Positions 55,610 through 64,000 of a stretch of DNA of 64,000 nucleotides are shown one piece after another. This DNA comes from Parabacteroides distasonis (GTDB lineage: Bacteria; Bacteroidota; Bacteroidia; Bacteroidales; Tannerellaceae), in NCBI GenBank assembly GCA_015060925.1, contig SUXM01000002.1, forward strand, positions 62,001-126,000, read 5' to 3'. The notes beneath the pieces were generated by a model. The model was not told where the DNA came from and ran no database searches. It saw only the letters and a program-made list of their open reading frames with translations. Positions within the stretch are counted from its first letter, which is position 1. Each line of letters starts with the position of its first letter. Made by a program: the position numbers and the translations under genes.

Positions 55610-57028
55610 ATGTCACAATTACTTCCTACAAATCTGCCTTACAAAGTTGCAGATATGAATTTAGCAGAATTCGGTCGCAAAGAAATAGAAATAGCCGAAC
55701 ACGAAATGCCTGGATTGATGGCGCTTCGTAAAAAATATGCAGATCAAAAACCATTAAAAGGCGCACGTATCACCGGTTCTTTACACATGACTATTCAAAC
55801 AGCTGTATTAATCGAAACGTTAGTCGCATTGGGAGCAGATGTCCGTTGGGCAAGTTGTAACATATTCTCAACACAAGACCATGCAGCCGCAGCAATTGCA
55901 GCAACAGGTGTTCCTGTTTTTGCTTGGAAAGGAGAAACTTTAGAAGAATACTGGTGGTGTACAGACATGGCACTTCGTTTTCCAGAAGGTAAAGGTCCCC
56001 ACATGATTGTAGATGACGGAGGAGACGCTTCCCTTTTAATTCACATGGGGTATCGTGCAGAAAATGATGCTGAAACAATCAACCGTAAAGGCGGGAACCA
56101 CGAAGAGCAGGTCATTCTTGATACATTAAACTGCATCTTATCAGAAGACAATACACGTTGGCATCGTACAGTTTCAGAAATGAAAGGGGTTTCAGAAGAG
56201 ACAACTACCGGAGTACATCGTTTATATCAGATGATGGAAAAAGGAGAATTGTTAGTACCGGCAATCAACGTCAACGACTCCGTTACCAAATCCAAATTTG
56301 ATAACCTGTACGGCTGTCGTGAATCATTGGCAGATGGTATCAAACGTGCGACTGATGTGATGATTGCTGGAAAAGTTGTGGTTGTTGCCGGTTATGGAGA
56401 TGTAGGAAAAGGATGTTCTCACTCTATGCGTTCATACGGTGCACGTGTATTAGTTACAGAAATCGACCCAATTTGTGCCTTACAGGCTGCCATGGAAGGA
56501 TTTGAAGTTACAACCATGGAAGAGGCTGTTAAAGAGGGTAATATTTTCGTTACAACTACCGGAAACTGTGACATTATCACAATAGAGCACATGGCACAGA
56601 TGAAAGATCAGGCGATTGTTTGTAACATCGGACACTTTGACAACGAAATCCAAGTGGATAAGTTGATCAACTATCCGAATATCAAACACACAAACATCAA
56701 ACCTCAGGTTGACAAATATACATTCCCGACAGGTAATTCCATCTTCCTATTGGCAGAAGGTCGTTTGGTCAACTTAGGATGCGCAACCGGTCACCCCTCT
56801 TTCGTCATGAGTAATTCATTTACCAATCAAGTTTTAGCACAAATGGATTTATGGACAATGCCATACGAAGTAGGTGTTTATCGTTTACCAAAGCGTTTGG
56901 ATGAAGAGGTGGCACGCCTACACTTGGAACGTATCGGTGTCAAATTATCCAAATTAACTCAAAAACAGGCCGACTATATCGGTGTCCCGGTAGAAGGCCC
57001 CTACAAAGCAGAACATTACAGATATTAA
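55610..57028 (+). CDS. ahcY: Adenosylhomocysteinase
   Basis: A 472-residue NAD-dependent enzyme that splits S-adenosylhomocysteine to adenosine and homocysteine in the methyl cycle. Visible signatures are [17 protein letters not shown], the Rossmann motif [32 protein letters not shown], and the C-terminal KAEHYRY. The length and the insert around residues 145-190 fit the longer bacterial class. It is monocistronic with a terminator at 57036-57066. Confidence 0.97.
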   Translation: MSQLLPTNLPYKVADMNLAEFGRKEIEIAEHEMPGLMALRKKYADQKPLKGARITGSLHMTIQTAVLIETLVALGADVRWASCNIFSTQDHAAAAIAATGVPVFAWKGETLEEYWWCTDMALRFPEGKGPHMIVDDGGDASLLIHMGYRAENDAETINRKGGNHEEQVILDTLNCILSEDNTRWHRTVSEMKGVSEETTTGVHRLYQMMEKGELLVPAINVNDSVTKSKFDNLYGCRESLADGIKRATDVMIAGKVVVVAGYGDVGKGCSHSMRSYGARVLVTEIDPICALQAAMEGFEVTTMEEAVKEGNIFVTTTGNCDIITIEHMAQMKDQAIVCNIGHFDNEIQVDKLINYPNIKHTNIKPQVDKYTFPTGNSIFLLAEGRLVNLGCATGHPSFVMSNSFTNQVLAQMDLWTMPYEVGVYRLPKRLDEEVARLHLERIGVKLSKLTQKQADYIGVPVEGPYKAEHYRY

Positions 57029-57035
57029 CATAAAG

Positions 57036-57066
57036 AAAGGGGTAGATGATGAATTTACCCCTTTTT
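57036..57066 (+). terminator. Terminator of ahcY
   Basis: AAAGGGGTA pairs with TACCCCTTT, ending in a T-run. The next gene starts 15 bases further. Confidence 0.8.
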
Positions 57067-57080
57067 AATGATTCATTTTC

Positions 57081-58205
57081 ATGAAAATAGCCATCCTCTC
57101 TCCTTTTTATCCCTACCGTGGAGGTATTGCCCAGTTCAGCGCAATGCTTCATACCGAATTAGAAAAAGAAGGGCATACCGTACAAGCTTTTAACTTTAAA
57201 CGTTTATACCCGGATCTTCTTTTTCCAGGGAAAACACAATATGTAGAAGAAGGAGATAAAGCAATCACCATAAAAAGCCAACGTGTATTAGATAGTATTA
57301 ATCCATTTACATACTTTCAAACGGTTAATGCAATAAAGAAATTCAATCCGAATGTTTTGATTATAAGCTATTGGATGTCATTCTTTGTTCCCGGATATGC
57401 ACATATTGCCAATAGGATGAAGAGAGATTGTAAGGTTATCACTTTAATTCACAATGCCATCCCTCACGAACCTAAATTCTTCGATAAGCCAATGGCCAAG
57501 CTCCTATTCAGACAAAGCCATGGATTTATCGTATTAAGTGATACAGTCAGAGATGATTTATTAAAACTTAATCCTCAAGCCCAATACATACAAAACCCTC
57601 ATCCATTATACAATCACTTCGGAAGTCCAATAAAAAAAGAGATAGCTTGTCAGAAGTTACAAATTTCAAGTAATAAGAAGAATCTTCTATTCTTTGGGCT
57701 AATTCGGGATTACAAAGGCTTAGATTTATTGATTGATGCCGTTAGCCATTTAGATGATTCTTACCAACTAATCATTGCAGGAGAATGTTACGGTAGTTTT
57801 GAGAAGTATCAAAAACAGATCGACAAATCCCCTGCCAAAGAACGTATTTTTGTTCATAATCATTATATCAACGACGACGATATCCCACTATTTTTCTCTT
57901 CTGCAGATGCTTTAGTTTTACCCTATCGGTCTGCAACTCAAAGCGGAGTAGTCTCAATCGCATATCACTACAATTTACCAATGGTTAGCACTCCTGTTGG
58001 AGACTTCTTACAAAGCATAGCAGAACCCCAAACCGGTATTGTTGTTCATGAAATCTCAGCAAAAGCATTAAAAGAAGGAATTCAATCACTATTTGCGGAA
58101 GATAAACTGACATTCATCACACAACAAATAGAAAAAGAAAAAGTCGCTCTTTCGTGGGAGACCCTCACAAAAAAACTTCTTTCTTTTATCTACCACCTTG
58201 TTTAA
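57081..58205 (+). CDS. Glycosyltransferase family 4 protein
   Basis: A 374-residue GT-B fold enzyme. The N-terminal domain opens with ILSPFYPYRGGIAQFS, and the C-terminal nucleotide-sugar domain has LLFFGLIRDYKGLDLLIDA, then DDIPLFFSSADALVLPYRSATQSGVVSIAY with the E/G-rich donor loop. It transfers a sugar from an activated donor to a membrane or surface acceptor. The donor and acceptor cannot be told. It converges with the YfhO gene at a long hairpin. Confidence 0.87.
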   Translation: MKIAILSPFYPYRGGIAQFSAMLHTELEKEGHTVQAFNFKRLYPDLLFPGKTQYVEEGDKAITIKSQRVLDSINPFTYFQTVNAIKKFNPNVLIISYWMSFFVPGYAHIANRMKRDCKVITLIHNAIPHEPKFFDKPMAKLLFRQSHGFIVLSDTVRDDLLKLNPQAQYIQNPHPLYNHFGSPIKKEIACQKLQISSNKKNLLFFGLIRDYKGLDLLIDAVSHLDDSYQLIIAGECYGSFEKYQKQIDKSPAKERIFVHNHYINDDDIPLFFSSADALVLPYRSATQSGVVSIAYHYNLPMVSTPVGDFLQSIAEPQTGIVVHEISAKALKEGIQSLFAEDKLTFITQQIEKEKVALSWETLTKKLLSFIYHLV

Positions 58206-58272
58206 ACCTCCGATGTAAAATATATTTCCCTGGGCAGGGGAAAAAATTTTTCTGCCCAGGGAAATAAAATTG
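58206..58272. repeat. Intergenic palindromic element, second copy of the 19616-19703 type
   Basis: It shares ACCTCCGATGTA with 19619-19630, followed by a long hairpin with perfect 15-base arms (58223-58237 and 58252-58266). As at 19652-19703 the loop contains GAAAAA/TTTTTC and CCCTG...CAGG pairs. It also serves as a terminator for the converging genes. Confidence 0.65.
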
Positions 58273-58284
58273 ACATTCTATTAA

Positions 58285-60807
58285 TTACTCCTTTTTCGAC
58301 TCTGAGATGGTCTTCTTTACAGAATATCCAATTGCAACTAACAACAACAAAAGAATAAACAAGGAGCTATAAGAGGCAACATAAGAAGCCGTAATATACC
58401 CTTCCGGCTTAAATTCAAACACAATTTCATGCACTCCTGCCGGGACTAACAATCCACGCAAAGTCCAGTCCACACGAAAATGCGGAACCTCTTTACCATC
58501 TATTGTTGCAATCCATCCCGGTTGATAATAAATTTCAGAGAAAACAGCCAACTGTTCCTTCTCTGCTTCACTCTTATATACCAACCTATTAGGACGGTAT
58601 TCTGCTAATACGATTGTTGCTGTAGAATCTACCTGTGGGACAAAACCATCTAACTCTTGCTGAAAACGCTTATCAACAACCGCCTCTTTCAATGGATTAA
58701 GCGTATCCAAAGCCGTTATCTCTTCATCTGCATTATCTACAAATTGAACAGAGTCTACAAACCAAGCATTACCAAATGCAAACGGATTCTTCAAAGGAGG
58801 CTGCTCCGGATTATAAATAATATAACGTGTATTCAACATATTCAATGAAGGACTATTTTTAAATGCAACCATTATATCATTCGCACTTTTTGCATTTTGT
58901 AAAGCTTTGATTATTCCTATCAATTCTTCATTTAGACGATTATCTATCAATTCTTGATAACGACGTAATTTGGCAGCATGATATCCTCCTATAGAGTGAT
59001 GAAAATAGGATACGTTTGTATCCTGCCAAGGATTATTAAGGTTTAACACTCGATAAGTTGAATTTGTATCTTTCAAGATTTCCTTATCTGCAACGGTTTC
59101 TTTATATACTTCTGTCGGTTTTTCTTTTACAAAATCCTTATCATTCAAATAACGACGATCTACATTCCATAAGTCAACTAAAATAAGTATCGCAAAACAA
59201 GCACTTACTATTGTTGCCGATTTTTCTTTATTCTTTGATTTTCCGAAATAAAGAAGTAACCCTGCCCCTAACAATATAAAAATGAGAGAACGTAACGCAT
59301 CTGACGAAGCTAAAGAAGCACGATCTATCAATAAAGCATTATAATACCATTCCGGAACCTGATTTTGAAATTGTGCATCATAAGTAGAACGAAAATCCAA
59401 AAATAAAGATGGCATAATCCATAAAATCAAACAAATGCCTCCAGTCAATCCTAATGACCAAAAGAATCCTTTTCTTAATTTTTCTTCATCCACCTTTTGA
59501 TTCAAGATATCACGTAAACCCCATATCGCAATAATAGGGAAAACCAGTCCTGGTATTACCAAAGCCATTTCTACTGCACGGAATTTATTATATAAAGGCA
59601 GATGGTGAAACATGATATCATTAAAAGAATCGAAATTTCGTCCTAACGCAAGAAAAGTTAAAAAGACAGCACCAGCTAATAACCACCATTTCATAGAATT
59701 TCGGATAACAAACATACCCAAAACGAATAGGAAACAGATTAATGCACCAAAATAAACCGGACCGGAAGTAAATACTTTATCTCCCCAATAGGTATATGTT
59801 TGTACCTCTTTTCCTACTTGTGCTCCATTCTTTCTTAATTCTTTATACAATTCTGAAGAACTATCCAATGTCCCAGCTGAACTACCACCATATACTTCAG
59901 GAACAAGTATCGTTAATAATTCTTTCCAACCATAACTCCATTGAAAAGCATATTCCTTATCCAAACCGGAAGATGCTTTTTCTACATTTCCAGAAGTATC
60001 TGGATTCTGTGTTAATTCAGATTTTCCACGAATAGAGTGTTGTGCTAAATCCCAATTAGAATATAAATTTTTAGCATTTGGCATTACAGCTAACACCACA
60101 CAAGCCAACATAACCAATGAAGTCTTTAAACACTCACCATAAGCCTTCTTTCTAATTTTATTAACAAGAAAACCTAAATAAATAAATGCACACAACAATA
60201 CTAAATAATAAGTTATCTGAACATGTCCATTTGCTAACGAGAAAGCGACTCCTAACAAAAAGAGAATAACTCCCCATAAATAAGAACGTTTAAACAATAG
60301 AAACATTCCAGCCACAGTTAATGGCATATAGGCTATTACGTAAGCTTTAGTAATGTGTCCGGCTTCTATTATAATCAAATTATAAGAAGCAAATGCAAAA
60401 GCTATAGCACCAGCTATAGACAACCACCAACTTACTCCCATAATACACATCAAAAGATAGAAACAAACCAAACCCGTAAAAACCATAGCAGCATCACCAT
60501 AACCGACTCCTTTCAACCAACTATCTATAATCAAATAGGATGGCATTTTAGGAGTAGGTTCTCCATATCCAGAAACGTAAGGCATTCCACCAAACATGGC
60601 ATCAGACCAAACACTAAACTCTCCTGGGGCAGCAGTTTTCGCATATTGCTCCATCTGGCTTCCTCCCATACCTGTAGCTTTAATATTATCACCTTGAAAA
60701 ATAACTTTACCTTCAAATACTACTGGAGAAAAATAGACCAGTACCAATCCTAAAAATAAAAACAGGGCAATAATATGCTTACCCCACTGCTTAAGTAAAT
60801 CTGTCAT
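58285..60807 (-). CDS. YfhO family membrane protein
   Basis: An 840-residue polytopic protein with about a dozen transmembrane helices. A large loop (residues ~250-330) holds the WSYGWKELLTILVPEVYGG segment. A C-terminal extracytoplasmic beta domain (YYQPGWIATIDGKEVPHFRV, LLVPAGVHEIVFEFKPEGY) is followed by a last helix. YfhO proteins are GT-C-like and help glycosylate lipoteichoic acid in Firmicutes; in Bacteroidetes the substrate is unknown. ATG 60807 is used because the upstream in-frame start at 60828 is a TTG. It follows a GT2 gene by 21 bases. Confidence 0.88.
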   Translation of the reverse strand: MTDLLKQWGKHIIALFLFLGLVLVYFSPVVFEGKVIFQGDNIKATGMGGSQMEQYAKTAAPGEFSVWSDAMFGGMPYVSGYGEPTPKMPSYLIIDSWLKGVGYGDAAMVFTGLVCFYLLMCIMGVSWWLSIAGAIAFAFASYNLIIIEAGHITKAYVIAYMPLTVAGMFLLFKRSYLWGVILFLLGVAFSLANGHVQITYYLVLLCAFIYLGFLVNKIRKKAYGECLKTSLVMLACVVLAVMPNAKNLYSNWDLAQHSIRGKSELTQNPDTSGNVEKASSGLDKEYAFQWSYGWKELLTILVPEVYGGSSAGTLDSSSELYKELRKNGAQVGKEVQTYTYWGDKVFTSGPVYFGALICFLFVLGMFVIRNSMKWWLLAGAVFLTFLALGRNFDSFNDIMFHHLPLYNKFRAVEMALVIPGLVFPIIAIWGLRDILNQKVDEEKLRKGFFWSLGLTGGICLILWIMPSLFLDFRSTYDAQFQNQVPEWYYNALLIDRASLASSDALRSLIFILLGAGLLLYFGKSKNKEKSATIVSACFAILILVDLWNVDRRYLNDKDFVKEKPTEVYKETVADKEILKDTNSTYRVLNLNNPWQDTNVSYFHHSIGGYHAAKLRRYQELIDNRLNEELIGIIKALQNAKSANDIMVAFKNSPSLNMLNTRYIIYNPEQPPLKNPFAFGNAWFVDSVQFVDNADEEITALDTLNPLKEAVVDKRFQQELDGFVPQVDSTATIVLAEYRPNRLVYKSEAEKEQLAVFSEIYYQPGWIATIDGKEVPHFRVDWTLRGLLVPAGVHEIVFEFKPEGYITASYVASYSSLFILLLLLVAIGYSVKKTISESKKE

Positions 60808-60828
60808 ATATTTAAATCCAAAATTCAA

Positions 60829-61587
60829 TTACACTCTTCCAATAAGCAACTTTGCCCAATAAAAACGAACAGCAAACCAGCCATGAAGTAAAACTGTCAC
60901 AAATGTACCATAATATTTACACATAATGGTATATCTCTCTTTTAAAGAGGCTTTTCTTTGAGTCGAACTTGTCCCTCCATCTAAAAAATTAGACAAAACA
61001 AGATGAGTATTATACAATGATTCTGCCTGTTTCATACAACGAATACACCAATCATAATCAGCAGAATAACGATACTGCAAATCATATAACGGAGCAAGCT
61101 CTCGCTTTACAATGAAAGATTGATGGCAAACCAACATACCCATACGAAAACTCTTCCATGATAATTTTTGAGGAGCCTTTAATCGACGTAATCCTAATAA
61201 CTGTCCATTTTCATCAACAATATTCGTTTCACCATAAATAATATCCGGAAACCTCTTTTTATTCTGTATCAAAGAAACAATGTCTTGAATTGTTCCAAAC
61301 GAGGACAACGAGTCTCCTGCATTTACAAACCACACATAATTCCCCGTTGCAATCTTTAATCCCTTATTCATCGCATCATAAATTCCCTTATCCGGTTCAC
61401 TCACCCAATAAGTAATACCGGACTCATAACGTTTGATAATATCAACAGTTCCATCTGTTGACCCTCCATCAATGATGATATATTCTATATTAGGATACGA
61501 TTGTCCTAATACATTTAATATTGTCTGTTCTACCCATTGAACAGCATTATAAGTAATTGTTATAATAGAAAAAAAAGGGTGTTGCAT
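60829..61587 (-). CDS. Glycosyltransferase family 2 protein
   Basis: A 252-residue GT-A enzyme resembling WcaA-like colanic-acid and capsule transferases. The N-terminus FFSIITITYNAVQWVEQTILNVLGQ leads to IIDGGSTDGTVDIIKRYESG and the donor-binding EPDKGIYDAMNKGLKIATG with VWFVNAGDSL. A C-terminal amphipathic helix may hold it to the membrane. It sits two bases after the GT4 gene, so the two are in one transcript for surface-polysaccharide synthesis. Confidence 0.9.
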   Translation of the reverse strand: MQHPFFSIITITYNAVQWVEQTILNVLGQSYPNIEYIIIDGGSTDGTVDIIKRYESGITYWVSEPDKGIYDAMNKGLKIATGNYVWFVNAGDSLSSFGTIQDIVSLIQNKKRFPDIIYGETNIVDENGQLLGLRRLKAPQKLSWKSFRMGMLVCHQSFIVKRELAPLYDLQYRYSADYDWCIRCMKQAESLYNTHLVLSNFLDGGTSSTQRKASLKERYTIMCKYYGTFVTVLLHGWFAVRFYWAKLLIGRV

Positions 61588-61589
61588 CT

Positions 61590-62792
61590 TTATTTATCCC
61601 TTAGTAAACGTTTATACAAATCAATATACTGTTTAGCTACTATCTCTTCACAATAATTCTCCTTTACCTTCTTAATACAAGCTTCAGAAAGTGTTTGTGG
61701 TTCTTTATGTTCTAAAACCCACTGAATACCATTGGCTAAGTCTTTAGAATCTTTATAATTGGCGACATATCCATTCACTTGATGATCGATCATCTCCGGT
61801 ATCCCTCCCACTCGGAATCCGACACAAGGAGTTCCACAAGCCATTGATTCCATAATCATATTTGGAAGATTTTCTTCCAAAGAAGGGGTTACAAACATAT
61901 CAACCGCATTATACAAATCAACGATCTTGAGTTCATCAGATAAATATCCTATTGAATGAATCGGAAGTGAAAACATATTTCGAATATTCTCTTTAACTTG
62001 TCCCAATACAACTAACTCTACATCTTGCCTATCTAACAGTTCTAACGAAGTTATTAAATACTCAATACCTTTACGTCTATCTGTTACATTTAAAGCTCCA
62101 AATAACAATAATTTTTTATTCAATGGAAGCCCTAAGAGATTACGAACTTCTTTTTGACCCTTTTGTCTAAAAAGACTTACATCTATAGGATTAGGAATAG
62201 AACATACCAACTTATTTTCTAATAAACGACTTTGCTTTGCCCTATTAGTAAGCCATTGACTACAACCAACAAATGTTATATTAGCTAATTTATATAATGA
62301 TAGTTTCTGATTATATATTTTTGTGGATAAATCATTTCCCTTGGAATCAAGAAAAATACAAGAACCACACTTTTCTTGATATCTCTTACAATCTCTAGCG
62401 TGATGACAAATTCCAGTACATGGCCACATATCATGCATTGTCCATACTATAGGTTTATTCAATTCAACTAATTTCTTTATATTATTCAAAGACAGAAAAC
62501 CTTGATTAATCCAATGTAAATGAATAATATCAGCTTCTTTAACCAAAGGATTAGAAGAAATATCCTCTCCGGTATTAGCGATTGAAACCATAAATAATTT
62601 TTTACGGTTCAAACCATTACACAAGAAAATAATTAATCGTTCCCAATAAAAATGTAAACGATTCAATTTCGTATCTTTTCGAACAATTTTACTTACCGAA
62701 ACACCCACCCGAAGTAATGCCTTTTCCAAACGTCCGGCAGCTACAGCCGCTCCGCCTGTTCGTTCCGAAGTATTAAGAATTAATATTTTCAT
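61590..62792 (-). CDS. Glycosyltransferase family 4 protein (WcaL-like)
   Basis: A 400-residue GT-B enzyme. The N-terminus MKILILNTSERTGGAAVAAG and the MHDMWPCTGICHHARDCKRY cysteine-rich segment are typical of Bacteroidales capsule/O-antigen GT4s that also have several Cys (CGSC). The donor domain shows FGALNVTDRRKGIEYLI and TPSLEENLPNMIMESMACGTP. It begins 14 bases after the truncated DUF3990 fragment. Confidence 0.9.
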   Translation of the reverse strand: MKILILNTSERTGGAAVAAGRLEKALLRVGVSVSKIVRKDTKLNRLHFYWERLIIFLCNGLNRKKLFMVSIANTGEDISSNPLVKEADIIHLHWINQGFLSLNNIKKLVELNKPIVWTMHDMWPCTGICHHARDCKRYQEKCGSCIFLDSKGNDLSTKIYNQKLSLYKLANITFVGCSQWLTNRAKQSRLLENKLVCSIPNPIDVSLFRQKGQKEVRNLLGLPLNKKLLLFGALNVTDRRKGIEYLITSLELLDRQDVELVVLGQVKENIRNMFSLPIHSIGYLSDELKIVDLYNAVDMFVTPSLEENLPNMIMESMACGTPCVGFRVGGIPEMIDHQVNGYVANYKDSKDLANGIQWVLEHKEPQTLSEACIKKVKENYCEEIVAKQYIDLYKRLLRDK

Positions 62793-62806
62793 ATAGTGAA
62801 AACAAA

Positions 62807-62914
62807 CTATTGTCTATTCTGAAGTTCAGATAAAGTATCACCATCTCTTCCCACATTTGCAAGAGGATGTTCTATTGAAACTGTAGAACCGTGATATAAT
62901 ACTATTTTTCCCAT
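62807..62914 (-). pseudogene. N-terminal remnant of a DUF3990 protein
   Basis: A 35-codon frame reads MGKIVLYHGSTVSIEHPLAN then VGRDGDTLSELQNRQ and stops. DUF3990 proteins start exactly like this (YHGS..., then PLA..GR) but continue for ~120 more residues. Here the family match ends at VGRD and the last dozen residues are unrelated, so the rest is deleted. DUF3990 is placed in the ADP-ribosyltransferase-like superfamily and usually follows a DUF3791 gene, as here. Confidence 0.7.
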
Positions 62915-62928
62915 AATACATTATCTCT

Positions 62929-63183
62929 TTATTGTTTATCTTTCATGTTTTCCCAATTAGATAAAGCTTCAACTACACCCTCTGCAACATGTTTTAGACT
63001 CTGAGAATGTAAAGGCTCATAACAATCAAATAATAATCTCTCAATCAGATCTACCTGTTTCAACCGATTATACATTTCCTTAGAAGATATACCCATCTTT
63101 TTTACGGCAACCTCTATTGCCATCACAACAAAATGAACTTCACGATATTGAGATGTTTCTTGAAAAATTGTATTATTAGACAT
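62929..63183 (-). CDS. DUF3791 protein
   Basis: An 84-residue helical protein fitting DUF3791: VHFVVMAIEVAVKKMGISSKEM, then YNRLKQVDLIERLLFDCYEPLHSQS. These small proteins are found next to DUF3990 ART-like genes in a probable toxin/antitoxin or effector/immunity pair. Here the partner (62807-62914) is broken, leaving this gene apparently alone. It sits between glycosyltransferase genes on the same strand. Confidence 0.82.
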   Translation of the reverse strand: MSNNTIFQETSQYREVHFVVMAIEVAVKKMGISSKEMYNRLKQVDLIERLLFDCYEPLHSQSLKHVAEGVVEALSNWENMKDKQ

Positions 63184-63222
63184 AGATTTTTTTGTTTCTA
63201 TAAATCTTATTCAAAAACGATA

Positions 63223-64000
63223 TCACATTTTTCTTTTTATATATTTCCACAAATCATGTATCCATGTATATTTTAACCATTTCGCAATAAATCCTCCATT
63301 TATTTTATCTTGAAAAGAACGATAATTCCTCAATATTTCATTATTATAACCATTGAATGGAATAAACTTAGTAGAAAGCTTTCGATTATCTAACACAGGT
63401 TTGGCCCACCATGCATTCTTATTATTTCCGCAATGTTCTCCAGTACCATCAAACCCCCAATTCTGTGTTTTTGATACAACAGGAAAGACAGAACACATAT
63501 TATTTTGAAACATATGATAATAAACACGTAAATCATCTGCCACAAATTCTTTACGAGAATCAGCTTTTAAAATACCTTTTATATAAAATCCTATAGAACA
63601 AAATTGCTTAAATCTTTCTGAATCTTTTTTCAGTTCTGAATAACGATCAAAATAATCATGATTTACAGCTACCCATCGATCTTTCCATGTAGCTATTCCC
63701 CATGGAGAATTACAAGGATAAAAAAAGACATCATCTTTATAATTCTTAGGTAATTTAAATGGAGCTTTAAATCCACATATCGAATAAACTCGTTTATCTT
63801 CTTTATAAAATTCTAACGCTTCATTCATATATTCTAAAAAATTAGGAGCTACCACGATATCATCTTCTAACGAAATAAACGATTCATATGTTTGTAAAAC
63901 ATTCTGCAATGTAGTAGTTATAGACTTATGTCCACCCATATTTTCTTTATGAAAAATCGGATAAACTTTTTTAAATCCTGTTATTGACATAATATAAGAA
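63223..64000 (-). CDS. GT2-like glycosyltransferase, N-terminus beyond the window
   Basis: The frame stays open to the right edge, reading SYI before the ATG at 63990, so that ATG is probably internal. The visible part starts at the family's GFKKVYPIFHKENMGGHKSI segment and continues with YESFISLEDDIVVAPNFLEYMNEAL, which holds the DxD-type metal site (EDDIV), then CNSPWGIATWKDRW. These features fit bacterial GT2/GNT-I-like sugar transferases of polysaccharide clusters. The missing N-terminus would hold the first Rossmann strands. Confidence 0.8.
   Translation of the reverse strand, partial: SYIMSITGFKKVYPIFHKENMGGHKSITTTLQNVLQTYESFISLEDDIVVAPNFLEYMNEALEFYKEDKRVYSICGFKAPFKLPKNYKDDVFFYPCNSPWGIATWKDRWVAVNHDYFDRYSELKKDSERFKQFCSIGFYIKGILKADSRKEFVADDLRVYYHMFQNNMCSVFPVVSKTQNWGFDGTGEHCGNNKNAWWAKPVLDNRKLSTKFIPFNGYNNEILRNYRSFQDKINGGFIAKWLKYTWIHDLWKYIKRKM

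Noticed and set aside
57081-64000. Capsule locus as a recent horizontally acquired island
   Set aside because: I saw no integrase, tRNA boundary or direct repeats, and the right edge is cut by the window, so transfer cannot be argued.

Overview
The window looks like a chromosomal segment from a low-GC gut or oral Bacteroidales, most likely a Tannerellaceae/Porphyromonadaceae-type organism such as Parabacteroides. Reasons: many genes are preceded by the Bacteroidetes -7 box TAnnTTTG, Shine-Dalgarno sequences are nearly absent, lipoproteins and GH92 mannosidases are frequent, Rpn-type PD-(D/E)XK and PepSY-like proteins occur, and a type IX secretion system (T9SS) sortase gene, porU, lies directly upstream of porV. 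No species call is possible from the sequence alone.

Layout. 1-4919 (minus): rex, a fumarylacetoacetate-hydrolase family gene, porU and the start of porV, closely spaced. 5028-6251: a porin-like outer-membrane protein. 6406-11303 (plus): an orphan TrpB2, a sirtuin, and an NhaC antiporter overlapping an SLC1/DAACS symporter. 11362-12522 (minus): an Rpn nuclease/transposase-like gene with the tail of a dead beta-propeller gene behind it. 12650-19514 (minus): three tandem C10 (streptopain-like) proteases, a small acidic lipoprotein and a membrane TPR/LuxR-type regulator. 19707-28806: a GH92 mannosidase and two divergently transcribed 1075-residue Tricorn-like proteases. 28951-32076 (minus): tRNA(CAU), prfB with its programmed frameshift, and a long-chain acyl-CoA ligase. 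32266-34416 (plus): a PadR/PspC/GIN-domain operon. 34491-36720 (minus): HIT protein, greA with a terminator inside its leader, and a TlpA-like lipoprotein lacking CXXC. Then pnp (+), class I fumarase (-), two PepSY-like proteins (-), a phosphoesterase plus Lys-C-like protease operon (+), a TPR lipoprotein (+), GH92 plus a TIM-barrel lipoprotein (+), typA (-), rpsO, an XRE-cupin regulator with an AMP-forming ligase, ahcY and a GT4 (+). 58285-64000 (minus) is a surface-polysaccharide glycosyltransferase group with a decayed DUF3791/DUF3990 pair inside it.

How it fits together. The strongest theme is extracellular proteolysis linked to T9SS. The window encodes PorU, the start of PorV, and four secreted proteases (three C10, one Lys-C-like) whose C-termini look like T9SS type A sorting domains. 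A surface-lipoprotein inhibitor candidate and a membrane-bound regulator sit just upstream of the C10 array. Other themes are glycan foraging (two GH92 enzymes and a GH-like TIM-barrel lipoprotein) and peptide degradation (Tricorn pair).

No stretch over 300 bases lacks a gene. The longest gap, 25325-25578, is the divergent promoter region of the Tricorn pair. I saw no rRNA, CRISPR array, complete insertion sequence or prophage.
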